Shown here: positions 1 through 8,284 of the stretch, in pieces
How the letters are laid out: each line of letters opens with the position of its first letter
Position numbering within the stretch: the stretch's first letter is position 1
Assembly (NCBI RefSeq): GCF_000190635.1
Contig: NC_015172.1
Span: 2,914,001-2,978,000 of the forward strand
Length of the DNA: 64,000 nt
Direction: 5' to 3'
From: Syntrophobotulus glycolicus DSM 8271
GTDB lineage: Bacteria > Bacillota > Desulfitobacteriia > Desulfitobacteriales > Syntrophobotulaceae
The notes under the pieces: generated by a model
Told to the model about the DNA's origin: nothing
The model's input: only the letters and a program-made list of their open reading frames with translations
The model's database searches: none
Translations under genes and position numbers: made by a program

Positions 1-1291
1 CAATTGCCCCGCCGTAAATGCTTCTTTGGGTCGTCTCCAACTCATCAATAATTTCCATGGCCCTGATTTTAGGAGCCCCGGAAAGAGTCCCGGCAGGCAG
101 AACAGCCATCAGGGCGTCGAAAGATGTTTTATCCTCTCTCATTTCACCCCGGACAGTCGAACCGATATGCATCACCTGGGAGTACCTTAAGACCGACATA
201 TAATCGCTCACTTCTACCGTCCCGAATTTGGCGACCTTGCCAATATCGTTGCGCCCCAGGTCAACCAGCATGATATGCTCGGCCAGCTCTTTCGGGTCTT
301 CGAGCAGTTCCTCCTCCAGTTTCCGATCCGCTTCCTCAGTCTCTCCTCTTTTGCGGGTTCCGGCAATCGGGCAGGTTTCCACAATCCCATTTTCACAGCG
401 CACCAGCATTTCCGGTGAAGAGCCGACAATACAATAGTCCTTGAATTTCAAAAAATACATATAAGGGGATGGATTGGATACCCGGAGATAACGATAGACA
501 TCAAGCGGATCATGGAGAGCGGGCATCGAGAAGCGCTGTGACAGCACGATCTGAAAAATATCCCCGTTATTGATATACTCTTTAGCTTTGGCGACCAGAT
601 CACAGAAATCCTCTTTCGAAATATTTGATTGGACTTGAGCTTTCTCCGGAGCCGTTTCCCTGTCATCATCCTTGATCCTTTGAACGGCAGCGGATTCCCG
701 GATCGTTTGATCCATGACCTTCAGCCTTTCCACCGTACGGTCATAATTCAGTCTCAAATCACCTTTTGTGGGCATATTGACAATCAATACCAGCTTCTGT
801 TGCAAATGGTCAAAGACAATGGTTTCATCAACCAGCATAAAATGACAGGTCGGTACATCGAGATCGTCCTTGGGAGGATTGGGCAGGTTCTCTATACTGC
901 GGATCAGGTCATACCCGAAAAAACCGACGATACCTCCGGAAAGCCTGGGCATGCTTTCCACTTTGGCCCCTTTATAATTGCTCATGAGATCTTGCACGAT
1001 TTGATAAGGATTGCCCCGGATGTTTTCAACCCGGCCATCCCTGTACTGAATAACCGTTGTTTGATCTTTGACGCGAATGGTCAGCAAAGGATCTTTGGCA
1101 ATAAAGGAATACCTGGCCCACTTTTCGCCCCCCTCAACACTGTCCAGTAAAAAACAATAGGGGCTGGTGTCCTTGAATCTTTTAAAAACGCTGACCGGTG
1201 TTTCCATATCAGCAAAGGTTTCCATCGCAACCGGTACAAAATCCACCCCGGCCGCTTTTCTGCCTGCTTCTTCAAATGACGGGTAAACCAT
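1..1291 (-). CDS. trpE: Anthranilate synthase component I, 5' part (3' end lies left of the window)
   Basis: The large subunit of anthranilate synthase converts chorismate and ammonia or glutamine nitrogen to anthranilate, the first step of tryptophan synthesis. About 430 codons are visible. LLDS near residues 48-51 followed by VEGGEKWARYS matches the tryptophan feedback region (LLES in most TrpE) and favours TrpE over PabB. The catalytic chorismate-binding core is clear: SPEM near residue 292, CPIAGTRKRG just after, then LVDLGRNDIGKV and AGTLSGAPK towards the edge. The ATG at 1291 is preceded by AAGGAGG. The T-box leader with a UGG specifier upstream supports the assignment. The remaining trp genes are presumably to the left, outside the window. 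Confidence 0.95.
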   Translation of the reverse strand, partial: MVYPSFEEAGRKAAGVDFVPVAMETFADMETPVSVFKRFKDTSPYCFLLDSVEGGEKWARYSFIAKDPLLTIRVKDQTTVIQYRDGRVENIRGNPYQIVQDLMSNYKGAKVESMPRLSGGIVGFFGYDLIRSIENLPNPPKDDLDVPTCHFMLVDETIVFDHLQQKLVLIVNMPTKGDLRLNYDRTVERLKVMDQTIRESAAVQRIKDDDRETAPEKAQVQSNISKEDFCDLVAKAKEYINNGDIFQIVLSQRFSMPALHDPLDVYRYLRVSNPSPYMYFLKFKDYCIVGSSPEMLVRCENGIVETCPIAGTRKRGETEEADRKLEEELLEDPKELAEHIMLVDLGRNDIGKVAKFGTVEVSDYMSVLRYSQVMHIGSTVRGEMREDKTSFDALMAVLPAGTLSGAPKIRAMEIIDELETTQRSIYGGAI

Positions 1292-1344
1292 TGTCCGACA
1301 TCCTCCTTCTTCGTGCAGTTTTCTTGTAAAGTGCCCAAACAAAC

Positions 1345-1384
1345 TAAAAAACGCCTATCCTCGGATAATCCAAGGACAGACGTT
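1345..1384 (-). terminator. T-box attenuator terminator
   Basis: On the minus strand, ACGTCTGTCCTTGGAT pairs with ATCCGAGGATAGGCGT, followed by a run of seven T. Its upstream arm overlaps the sequence just after the T-box core, as expected for mutually exclusive terminator and antiterminator forms. Confidence 0.9.
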
Positions 1385-1664
1385 ATATCTGCGGTGCCAC
1401 CTTGATTGACTTCGTGTTCCCTTCCTCTCTGGATAATAGTAAAAAACCAGACCTCGGAAGATCACAAGCCCAACTCATAGCAGGATGCCAACACATCCCC
1501 CGTCTTCTAACGCCAACGCCGCGTCGGGTATTACTCAGGGCATATCTTGCCGCTTTCCCCCCGCCTTCAGGAGCCCATTTGCCAGTCCGTTTCCTGCTGC
1601 GCTCCCACCGCCCGCAGCTCTCTTTGAGGACGTATACTGACGTTACTTCTCCATCAGAAGTTTA
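1345..1664 (-). promoter_or_regulatory. T-box leader, tryptophan specifier, upstream of trpE
   Basis: Read on the minus strand, the leader has the T-box core TGGCACCGC (1391-1399) that pairs with the acceptor end of uncharged tRNA. It also has an apical stem GCTGCG/CGCAGC enclosing GGTGGGAG. The specifier region reads CAAATGGGCTCCTGA and aligns with the glyQS-type GAAAGGCATTCTTGAG, which places UGG (Trp) at 1577-1575 followed by a purine. The leader ends in an intrinsic terminator and lies directly before trpE, so uncharged tRNA-Trp should induce the trp genes. The Trp assignment comes from alignment by eye to a known leader, not from a covariance search. Confidence 0.9.
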
Positions 1665-1679
1665 ACTGTATTTTTTTGC

Positions 1680-1708
1680 AATATAACACTTCAGTAACGT
1701 TTTGTCAA
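1680..1708 (-). promoter_or_regulatory. Sigma-A-type promoter for the trpE leader
   Basis: On the minus strand, TTGACA (1708-1703), a 17-nt spacer and TATATT (1685-1680) lie about 15 nt upstream of the first T-box stem. The spacing is ideal. The promoter sits between the end of the YibE/F gene and the leader, so trpE is probably transcribed independently of that gene. Confidence 0.85.
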
Positions 1709-1726
1709 GAATATTATTGCTCTGTG

Positions 1727-2971
1727 TTACCGCTCTGCTTTTTCTTTCTTTTTCTTTCTTAAAATCGTCGCCACAATTGTCGTCAAGGGGATGGTCAGAA
1801 TAATCCCGATGCTTCCGGCCAGAGCCCTGACCACCTCCGAGGAAATCATGTCCCAATTAATGAATTGCTGAAAAGGGATAGCATGGGCCATAAAAAGCAG
1901 GAGCAAAGGCAAGGACGCACCGACATAAGCTAAAATTAAAGTATTGGACATTGTCCCCATAACATCGCCTCCGATATTCATTCCCGCCCTGACCAGTTCT
2001 TTGGGGGTAATCTCCGGTTTGAGCGTTTCAATTTCATACAGGGACGAGGAGATAGACATCGCAATATCCATGATTGCCCCTAAAGCCCCGATAATAATCG
2101 CGGTAAAAAGCAGCCCTTCAAAGTCAAAACCATTTTCTCTGGGGATAAAAGCCAACATCTGTGTTTCCTGTTCTCCAAGCCCGGTCAGGCTTGCCAAAGA
2201 ACCAAAAATCATCGCAATCATCCCGGCTACCAATACCCCCCCGGTTGTCCCAATGATGGCCGCAACCGATTTGCGGTTTATTCCGCTTATGATAAACAGG
2301 GACAGGGCCGTAATCACCGCACAGATCCCCACAGTAAGGAGGATAGGGTTATACCCGGCAAGGATTCCGGGGAGAAGGAGTTTGAGGATTGCCAGCCCTG
2401 TAATGGCTAACGTCACAATTGTTTTCAATCCCTTGACTTTGCCGAAAACCACCAGACTGAAAAGAAAGAGAATTAATAGATAGGTCAGATAGGTCTGCCT
2501 GTAAATTTCCGTAACATAGGCATTGACGACCTTTCCATCATTGTCCTCTACAATTTGAGTGATCACTTCCTGCCCGACTTTAAGCTTTAGATTGTAAACC
2601 ATTCTTTCATCTATCACATTTTGGGCAATAACCGTCTCGCCTTTATGTTCCCCTGATAAAATATGGACCTTAATATCCTGGTAGATAATTTTCATCTCAC
2701 CACCGGAATACTGCAAGTCATTTTCTTTCTCTTTGTTTTCCGTAATGTCAAGGATCTTGCCCCGTACTGTCTCTTCCGCCGGGGCAGTGCCTTCTGCCGG
2801 AGCAATACCTTCCGCCGGAGCGGTGCCTTCTGTGGAAACGGTGCCTTCTGCCGGTGCGTTATCCTCTCCCCGCACCACAAATGGAAAACTCATCAGGATT
2901 AATACCGCCAATATGATAGCCAGGATCGAATAATGGTTGCTTCTGTTTCCCCTGTTATGATCAATATCCAT
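1727..2971 (-). CDS. YibE/F family multi-pass membrane protein
   Basis: A 414-aa protein matching the YibE/F family, whose molecular function is not established. An N-terminal hydrophobic helix (about 16-36) is followed by a low-complexity repeat of APAEGT type (about 39-66). A soluble, presumably extracytoplasmic domain (about 67-155) and roughly seven further membrane helices follow from residue 157 to near the C-terminus. The C-terminal tail is Lys/Glu rich. The ATG at 2971 has GAGGGG seven bases upstream. It has no obvious functional link with trpE below it or the divergent marR gene above it. Transport is a possibility but is not shown by any motif here. Confidence 0.8.
   Translation of the reverse strand: MDIDHNRGNRSNHYSILAIILAVLILMSFPFVVRGEDNAPAEGTVSTEGTAPAEGIAPAEGTAPAEETVRGKILDITENKEKENDLQYSGGEMKIIYQDIKVHILSGEHKGETVIAQNVIDERMVYNLKLKVGQEVITQIVEDNDGKVVNAYVTEIYRQTYLTYLLILFLFSLVVFGKVKGLKTIVTLAITGLAILKLLLPGILAGYNPILLTVGICAVITALSLFIISGINRKSVAAIIGTTGGVLVAGMIAMIFGSLASLTGLGEQETQMLAFIPRENGFDFEGLLFTAIIIGALGAIMDIAMSISSSLYEIETLKPEITPKELVRAGMNIGGDVMGTMSNTLILAYVGASLPLLLLFMAHAIPFQQFINWDMISSEVVRALAGSIGIILTIPLTTIVATILRKKKKEKAER
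2778..2858. repeat. 18-bp tandem repeat inside the YibE/F gene, about 4.5 units
   Basis: Units of 18 bp such as GCCGGAGCGGTGCCTTCT start at 2778, 2796, 2814 and 2832, with a partial fifth at 2850. They keep the reading frame and encode the Ala-Pro-Ala-Glu-Gly-Thr-type linker after the first membrane helix. The array may vary in copy number between strains. Confidence 0.9.
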
Positions 2972-3214
2972 TTCTGCCCCTCTCTGCCTTTACTCACTGG
3001 TCTTTGTTTTGTTCTACAAAATAGGACCGGCCTGACGCACATTAATACTATAAACATGTCTGTCTCTATAATGCAAGCAGCATTTTTTTCGAGAGCCTGC
3101 TTTTTTATCTGCTTTGCCGCCAAACACTGTCAGGCAGCTGTGTATGCCTGAGAGATTGTCCGTTGCGGAGCCGATCTTTAAAGGATCAGTAAAACGTTTA
3201 TTTCTGATAGGAGC
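2972..3214. other. Intergenic region between divergent YibE/F and marR genes
   Basis: No coding sequence is convincing in this stretch. It holds the ribosome site of the YibE/F gene and small hairpins, for example CAGGCA/TGCCTG at about 3130-3149 and GATC/GATC around 3172-3186. A minus-strand CTCTCAGGCA string resembles part of a glycine riboswitch, but the rest of that aptamer is absent. No clear promoter for the YibE/F gene was identified. Confidence 0.5.
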
Positions 3215-3243
3215 TTGACAGGCAGCAAGGCCCCGGATACAAT
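3215..3243 (+). promoter_or_regulatory. Promoter of the marR-MFS operon
   Basis: TTGACA (3215-3220), a 17-nt spacer and TACAAT (3238-3243). The -10 hexamer lies inside the left arm of the large palindrome at 3233-3286, so a protein bound there would block RNA polymerase. Confidence 0.85.
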
Positions 3244-3286
3244 AGTTAAGCATATTTATATAAATACGCTTAACTATTGTATCCGG
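3233..3286. promoter_or_regulatory. 54-bp near-perfect palindrome, likely MarR operator
   Basis: Arms of 19 bp (CCGGATACAATAGTTAAGC at 3233-3251 and its exact complement at 3268-3286) flank a 14-bp inner palindrome TATTTATATAAATA (3253-3266). The only mismatch is the pair 3252/3267. The left arm covers the -10 box and the right arm runs into the GGAGG ribosome site of the marR gene. Autoregulation by the adjacent MarR-type protein is the simplest reading. As RNA it would also form a hairpin sequestering the ribosome site. Confidence 0.8.
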
Positions 3287-3295
3287 AGGTTACTG

Positions 3296-3736
3296 ATGGA
3301 TTTTCTTGGAGAAATGAATTATTTTTACTTGCGCATGTCCCTTAACGAGCTGCGTATGATGAACAGGCAGGACTATTCCTCCGGTGTTTCATATCACAGC
3401 ATGCTCTGTCTCAACGTTATTGCCAATACCGAAAACTGCACGATCAGCAAACTGGCGGAAGCTTTACAAATCACCAAATCCGGTGTCACCATTAAAGTCA
3501 ACGAGCTTGTGAAAAAAGGGCTGGTTGAGAAAGTCCAAAGTGTTCGGGACAAGCGAATCCATTATTTGAAACTCAATCCGAATATCTCAGCCATTTACGG
3601 AATGTTTGACCGTATAGGCCAAAATATGGAAGAGACGCTCAGGAAAAAGTATACAGAAAATGAGCTGTCTCTGTTCTCCGGTATGCTGCACACGATTGCC
3701 GACTGTGATTGGAGGTCCAATGGCTACAAATCCTAG
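3296..3736 (+). CDS. MarR family transcriptional regulator
   Basis: A 146-aa winged-helix regulator. The helix-turn-helix and wing span about residues 38-95 (CTISKLAEALQITKSGVT, then a wing with RDKRIHYLKL), flanked by helices for dimerisation. The chosen ATG at 3296 has GGAGG six bases upstream; in-frame starts further upstream would read through the palindrome. The stop overlaps the start of the MFS gene by 17 bp, so the two are translated together. MarR proteins commonly repress an adjacent exporter and respond to small aromatic ligands. The ligand here is unknown. Confidence 0.9.
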   Translation: MDFLGEMNYFYLRMSLNELRMMNRQDYSSGVSYHSMLCLNVIANTENCTISKLAEALQITKSGVTIKVNELVKKGLVEKVQSVRDKRIHYLKLNPNISAIYGMFDRIGQNMEETLRKKYTENELSLFSGMLHTIADCDWRSNGYKS

Positions 3737-4949
3737 ATCTTGGAAAAGGAATATCGTCCTCTTCCTTTCAAGCCAGGTAATCTCTCTGTTCGGCTCATCT
3801 CTGGTCCAATGCGCAATGTCATGGTACATAACGCTGGAAACGCAGTCCGGTACGATGATGACCATCGCTATGATTTGCGGTTTTTTGCCGATGTTCCTCA
3901 TTTCTCCGTTTGCAGGGGTATGGGCGGACCGCTATGACCTAAAAAAGCTGATTATTCTCACGGATGCCCTGGTCGCGGTATCGACACTGGGACTTGCCCT
4001 CGCCTTTTGGGCAGGCTCGCGAGATTTCCAGCTGATTTTCGCTGTCATGGCTGTGCGCGGCATCGGACAGGGGATTCAGCTGCCTGCTGTCAACGCGCTC
4101 ATCCCAAGACTGGTGCCCGAAGACAAGCTGATGCGCATCAACAGCATCAACAGCTCGGCTCAGTCCGGCATGATGCTGCTCTCACCCGCGCTCGCCGCGG
4201 CCCTGATGGCTTTGGCACCGTTGGAAACCATATTCTTTATCGATGTGGCAACAGCAGCGGCAGCCATTGCAATTTTCGGACTCTTCGTACACCTTGAAAA
4301 AAGCGGAAGCCGCCCCGCCCAGGAAACTAAAGTCGATTATTTCCAGGACTTGCGGCTTGGACTGAAGTATATTGCCCACCATCATATTGTATCGAGACTT
4401 TTCATGTTTAATGCCGTGATGATGCTCATGGCGGCACCGGTGGCAGTGCTCTACGCTTTACAGGTCACGAGACTGTTCGGAGCCGATGCCTGGAGGCTTT
4501 CAGCAGCAGACATCGGGTTCTCGGTGGGAATGTTGCTTGGCGGGCTGATCATGATGTCCTGGGGCGGCTTTAAGAACCGGCACCGGACCATCACTCTGGG
4601 GATGTACATCTTTTCGGCGGGAACGGTGTTATGCGGGGTAATCGATCATTTCTGGCTGTACATTGTGCTGATGGTGGCGGTCGGGTTGGCAATGCCCATA
4701 TTTTCCACCCCCTTTACCGTGCTGCTTCAGGAAAAAGTAGAGCCGGAATACCTGGGGCGTGTGTTCAGTTTTATGACCATGCTGGCCAGTCTGGCGATGC
4801 CTTTGGGCTTATTGGTGTTCGGACCCCTTGCGGATAGCATCGGCCTGAGTGAGCTGTTTATCATAACAGGAGCGGTACAATTCATCACAACACTGTTTTT
4901 CATGCTGAACAAGCCGCTGGCTGAGGCCGGGCGGCAGCAAGCTTCGTAA
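3720..4949 (+). CDS. MFS efflux transporter (MFS_3/macrolide-efflux type)
   Basis: A 409-aa polytopic protein with about 12 membrane helices. The conserved MFS loop between helices 2 and 3 reads GVWADRYDLKKL. Sequence around MAVRGIGQGIQLPAVNALIPRLVPEDKLMRINS is typical of the EntS/MefA-like branch that exports drugs or siderophores. ATG 3720 has GGAGG nine bases before its start and overlaps the marR stop. The pairing with a MarR repressor and palindromic operator suggests an inducible exporter. The substrate cannot be read from sequence. No terminator was seen in the short gap before the convergent cbiC. Confidence 0.85.
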   Translation: MATNPRSWKRNIVLFLSSQVISLFGSSLVQCAMSWYITLETQSGTMMTIAMICGFLPMFLISPFAGVWADRYDLKKLIILTDALVAVSTLGLALAFWAGSRDFQLIFAVMAVRGIGQGIQLPAVNALIPRLVPEDKLMRINSINSSAQSGMMLLSPALAAALMALAPLETIFFIDVATAAAAIAIFGLFVHLEKSGSRPAQETKVDYFQDLRLGLKYIAHHHIVSRLFMFNAVMMLMAAPVAVLYALQVTRLFGADAWRLSAADIGFSVGMLLGGLIMMSWGGFKNRHRTITLGMYIFSAGTVLCGVIDHFWLYIVLMVAVGLAMPIFSTPFTVLLQEKVEPEYLGRVFSFMTMLASLAMPLGLLVFGPLADSIGLSELFIITGAVQFITTLFFMLNKPLAEAGRQQAS

Positions 4950-4992
4950 AATACAGAGAAAGAGAGCATCCGTCCTCAATCCCGGAGAATTT

Positions 4993-5625
4993 TTATTTTT
5001 CCGGTTTTCCGAGTTTATAAATCAGTGCGTTGCAGATGGCGGCGGCAACATTGCTGCCGCCTTTTCGGCCCCGGGCCACAATGAGGGGAACATCTGTCCT
5101 CATCATGAGCTCCTTGGATTCAACCACATTGACAAAGCCCACCGGGACCGCAATCACCAGCTCCGGTCGGACCGCTTTCCGCTCGATCAGGGCCTGAAGC
5201 TTGATCAGCGCAGTGGGCGCGTTTCCGATGGCGAAAATCAGCGGCCTGTTCAGAGAAACGGCCTTTTCCATACAGACCGCAGCTCTGGTCGTTTTTTCGG
5301 TTTTGGCTCTGAGCGCGACATCTTCGTCCGCCATGAAGCAAAACACTTCGCCGCCGAAACGGGCCAGGCTCCGGGCATTAATCCCAGCCCTGGCCATGCG
5401 GGTATCCGTCACGATCGAGACCCCGTTTTGGATGGCCCGAAGGGCTTTGGATACCACACCGTCGGAAAAATAAAGGTTATGCACATAATCAAAATCCGCG
5501 GTGGTATGAATGACGCGTTTGATGATGTCGGCGTGGTCGGGAGCAAGCTCCGTATCCTCCAGTTCTCGGGTGATGATTTCAAAACTTCTCTTTTCGATTT
5601 CTTCAGGGGTCAGCTGCTCAAACAT
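4993..5625 (-). CDS. cbiC: Cobalt-precorrin-8 methylmutase
   Basis: CbiC moves the C11 methyl group of cobalt-precorrin-8 to C12, giving cobyrinate. The 210-aa length is normal. The catalytic His is His40 in [11 protein letters not shown], and GNAPTAL and [11 protein letters not shown] are family signatures. It overlaps the cbiP stop by 8 bp and is the last gene of the operon. No clear intrinsic terminator follows before the convergent MFS gene ends at 4949. Confidence 0.95.
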   Translation of the reverse strand: MFEQLTPEEIEKRSFEIITRELEDTELAPDHADIIKRVIHTTADFDYVHNLYFSDGVVSKALRAIQNGVSIVTDTRMARAGINARSLARFGGEVFCFMADEDVALRAKTEKTTRAAVCMEKAVSLNRPLIFAIGNAPTALIKLQALIERKAVRPELVIAVPVGFVNVVESKELMMRTDVPLIVARGRKGGSNVAAAICNALIYKLGKPEK

Positions 5626-7138
5626 CCTGTCCTATCCCTTCTTCCAAAATGGTATAAATGGCGTCCATATCCAGTGTCTGCCGCAGGGCTTCAGCCAACA
5701 AATTATACTGCCCGTCCTTATACGCCCGGTAATTGACCGGGCCGACCCCGGTTTCCTCTATGCCTTTACTTTTGAGGAAGCAGCGGACCAAGGCCTGGGC
5801 CACCCCTTCATCATCAAAAATTCCATGAACATAGCTGCCGAAAATATTCCCCTTTTGACCTCCGTCCGCTTTTTTTCCGGCCGAACCGCTCAGATCTTCC
5901 AATAAAGTTAAAGGCAGTGCCAGGCTGTCGGGGGAAATCCCCATGTGAATTTCATAGCCGTGGAAGGGAATCCCGGACAATCCTTCGAGTATCCCTTCCA
6001 GCCGGGTGAATCTGCCGCGGACTTGGGTACGGGTTTTGGCGGAAGCAAAGACTGTGGAAATATCAAGCAGCCCCATCCCGGCCAGCGTGCCTCCATGTTC
6101 TACTCCATAGGGATCTTCCAGAGTATGCCCCAGCATCTGGTACCCTCCGCAGATACCAAAGATAACGGCGCCCCGGGCGGCAAACTTTTGAATTTCCGCC
6201 TCCAGGCCGTTTTGCCGGAGCCACAGCAGGTCGCCCATGGTATTTTTTGTTCCCGGAATGATGATCAGATCGGGGTTCCCAAACTCACTTGTTTTCCGGA
6301 CATAACGAAGCGATACTTCCGGCAGGAGTTCCAACACGTTAAAGTCTGTGAAATTGGACAAGCGGGGCAGTTTGAGCACCGCAATATCCACGGTCCGCAC
6401 CGTTTTCTCCCTATCGAAGCGGTCAGCCAGGCTGTCTTCATCTTCCAGATCGATTGCCAGATACGGCACCGTACCGAGAACAGGAATTCCTGTTTTGGCC
6501 TCAATCATGGTTAATCCCGGTTTTAAAATTTCCGGATCTCCCCGGAATTTATTGATGACAGACCCCTTGATCAGCTTTCGTTCATCTTCTTCCAGCAGCA
6601 TCACCGTTCCATAAAGTGAGGCAAAAACCCCGCCCCTGTCGATATCCGCAACGAGCAAGACCGGAGCCCGGGCTATCCTGGCCATACCCATATTGACAAT
6701 ATCCTGTTCCTTGAGGTTGATCTCCGCAGGGCTTCCCGCCCCTTCAATCACGATGATCTCATGCTTTTGAGCCAGGGCCTGATAGGCTTTGCGGATAATG
6801 GGGACAAGCGAGACCTTATAGCGGAAATATTCGGCCGCCGTCATGGTCCCGACAACCTCTCCCTGGACGATCACCTGTGATCCCCGGTCACTGGTGGGTT
6901 TCAGGAGGACAGGATTCATCAGCACCGAGGGTTCCAGGCCGGCGGCTTCGGCCTGTACAACCTGCGCCCGGCCCATTTCCAGCCCTTCCCCAGTAATAAA
7001 GGAATTGAGGGCCATGTTCTGAGATTTAAAGGGCGCAACCGAATAGCCGTCCTGAGCCAATATCCGGCAAAGCCCGGCTGTAATCAGACTTTTTCCGGCA
7101 TTGGAGGCTGTTCCTTGAATCATGATTGCTTTAGTCAT
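5618..7138 (-). CDS. cbiP: Cobyric acid synthase (glutamine-hydrolysing)
   Basis: CbiP/CobQ amidates the b, d, e and g side chains of adenosyl-cobyrinate a,c-diamide using glutamine and ATP. The 506-aa protein has an N-terminal dethiobiotin-synthetase-like ATPase (P-loop around GTASNAGKS, residues 9-17). A class I glutamine amidotransferase domain follows, with nucleophile Cys330 in [11 protein letters not shown] and His438 in SYVHGIFDD. The start ATG is 15 nt after the phosphoglycerate-mutase-like gene. Confidence 0.96.
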   Translation of the reverse strand: MTKAIMIQGTASNAGKSLITAGLCRILAQDGYSVAPFKSQNMALNSFITGEGLEMGRAQVVQAEAAGLEPSVLMNPVLLKPTSDRGSQVIVQGEVVGTMTAAEYFRYKVSLVPIIRKAYQALAQKHEIIVIEGAGSPAEINLKEQDIVNMGMARIARAPVLLVADIDRGGVFASLYGTVMLLEEDERKLIKGSVINKFRGDPEILKPGLTMIEAKTGIPVLGTVPYLAIDLEDEDSLADRFDREKTVRTVDIAVLKLPRLSNFTDFNVLELLPEVSLRYVRKTSEFGNPDLIIIPGTKNTMGDLLWLRQNGLEAEIQKFAARGAVIFGICGGYQMLGHTLEDPYGVEHGGTLAGMGLLDISTVFASAKTRTQVRGRFTRLEGILEGLSGIPFHGYEIHMGISPDSLALPLTLLEDLSGSAGKKADGGQKGNIFGSYVHGIFDDEGVAQALVRCFLKSKGIEETGVGPVNYRAYKDGQYNLLAEALRQTLDMDAIYTILEEGIGQDV

Positions 7139-7153
7139 CTCTTTCCCCTCTTT

Positions 7154-8284
7154 CTATTTCGTCAACAGGCAGTGCAAGGCATCAGCCGGCGTTAGGATTT
7201 CCCTGTTCAAAAATTTCTTTTCTTTTTGCCGGCTGCTAAGAATGACAGGCACCGGAAGATGGGCGTGCTTGCCTGTCAGCGGGTCGGTAGCATGGTCGGC
7301 GCAAATCAGCAGTTTTGTCCCGGGGGCCGTATGCTTGACCAGATAGGCGATGAATTCTTCGTCAATCCGCTCAATAAAACGGACTTTTTCCCAGTAGTCG
7401 CAGCGGTGGGAAGCCTCATCCGCTCCGTTGATATGGACAAAGACAAACTCATGGTCACGGAGAAGGGAACAGGCTGTTCTGGCTTTAAGCAGCAAATCGG
7501 TATCCGTATCCCCTGTAAGACCGTGCAGCTCCGGAACATCCATACCCAAGGCGATCCCGATTCCCCTGGCGATATCGGCGGCGCAGACCGCGGCCGCCCG
7601 GCACCGGTAAATCCCGGCGAAATCCGGCAGCTCCACGGACTGGGAGATCCCCCAGGGATAAAACAGGTATTGGCGCTCATGGCCGTGGAACCGGCTTAAG
7701 CTTTCTGCGGATAATTCCACAAAATTTTTGGCGACAGGGGATGAAGAAAAAAGTGCCGCCAACAGGCTATCCACATTTTCACCCAAGGATTCATGCGGAG
7801 GAAAAGTCGGGGCGTCAGGGCGGGTAAGCTGGTCCTTTTTCAGGACCAGAAGGTTTCTGTACCCCGCCAGCGGCAAAAACCGAACAGGGGAGGCCGCCCG
7901 GACCATAAGGCGGGACGCTTCTTCCATCTCGGCATTATTTAAAGAGCCTCCGTTAAAAGATACCAGCCTGCGCCGGTGGTCGGCAACCACCAGGTTGCAC
8001 CTGGCGACCACCTCATCTTGACCCAAAGGGTAGCCCAGGGACAGGATCTCCAGTGCCGCTCTGCCCGAAGGATAAAACTCCTTCCGAATGCCCAGCAGGT
8101 TTAAAATACAAACCATGCTTTCGGGCAAAAAACCCGCCGGACAAACGTCCAGATACCCGTGAAAACCGGTTTCGGCCAGAGCGTCCATGTGCCGGTGCCG
8201 GGCAAAAGTGTAAGAAGATCGGTGATCGAGCTGCGGGATGGCCTGGTCGGCCAGTCCGTCAATCACAACCAGCACGGCTTTCAT
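7154..8284 (-). CDS. ApgM-like metalloenzyme (alkaline-phosphatase superfamily) in the cobalamin operon, candidate alpha-ribazole phosphatase
   Basis: A 376-aa member of the archaeal-type 2,3-bisphosphoglycerate-independent phosphoglycerate mutase branch. Metal-binding signatures are VVIDGLAD (Asp9) at the N-terminus, a candidate nucleophile Ser56 in LPESMVCILNLLG, GADEASHR, and CADHATDPLTGKHAHLP near the C-terminus. The gene overlaps cobD by 26 bp and lies 15 nt before cbiP, so it is part of the cobalamin operon. No CobC-type histidine phosphatase is present in the operon, and this is the only phosphatase-like protein in it. Removal of the phosphate from alpha-ribazole-5'-phosphate or from adenosylcobalamin-5'-phosphate is therefore a reasonable inference. 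True glycolytic mutase activity is the alternative. Confidence 0.8.
   Translation of the reverse strand: MKAVLVVIDGLADQAIPQLDHRSSYTFARHRHMDALAETGFHGYLDVCPAGFLPESMVCILNLLGIRKEFYPSGRAALEILSLGYPLGQDEVVARCNLVVADHRRRLVSFNGGSLNNAEMEEASRLMVRAASPVRFLPLAGYRNLLVLKKDQLTRPDAPTFPPHESLGENVDSLLAALFSSSPVAKNFVELSAESLSRFHGHERQYLFYPWGISQSVELPDFAGIYRCRAAAVCAADIARGIGIALGMDVPELHGLTGDTDTDLLLKARTACSLLRDHEFVFVHINGADEASHRCDYWEKVRFIERIDEEFIAYLVKHTAPGTKLLICADHATDPLTGKHAHLPVPVILSSRQKEKKFLNREILTPADALHCLLTK

Noticed and set aside
3100-3200. Minus-strand CTCTCAGGCA resembling the 3' end of a glycine riboswitch aptamer
   Set aside because: The matching 5' GGAGAG strand and the conserved core are absent, and the downstream YibE/F gene is not a known target.
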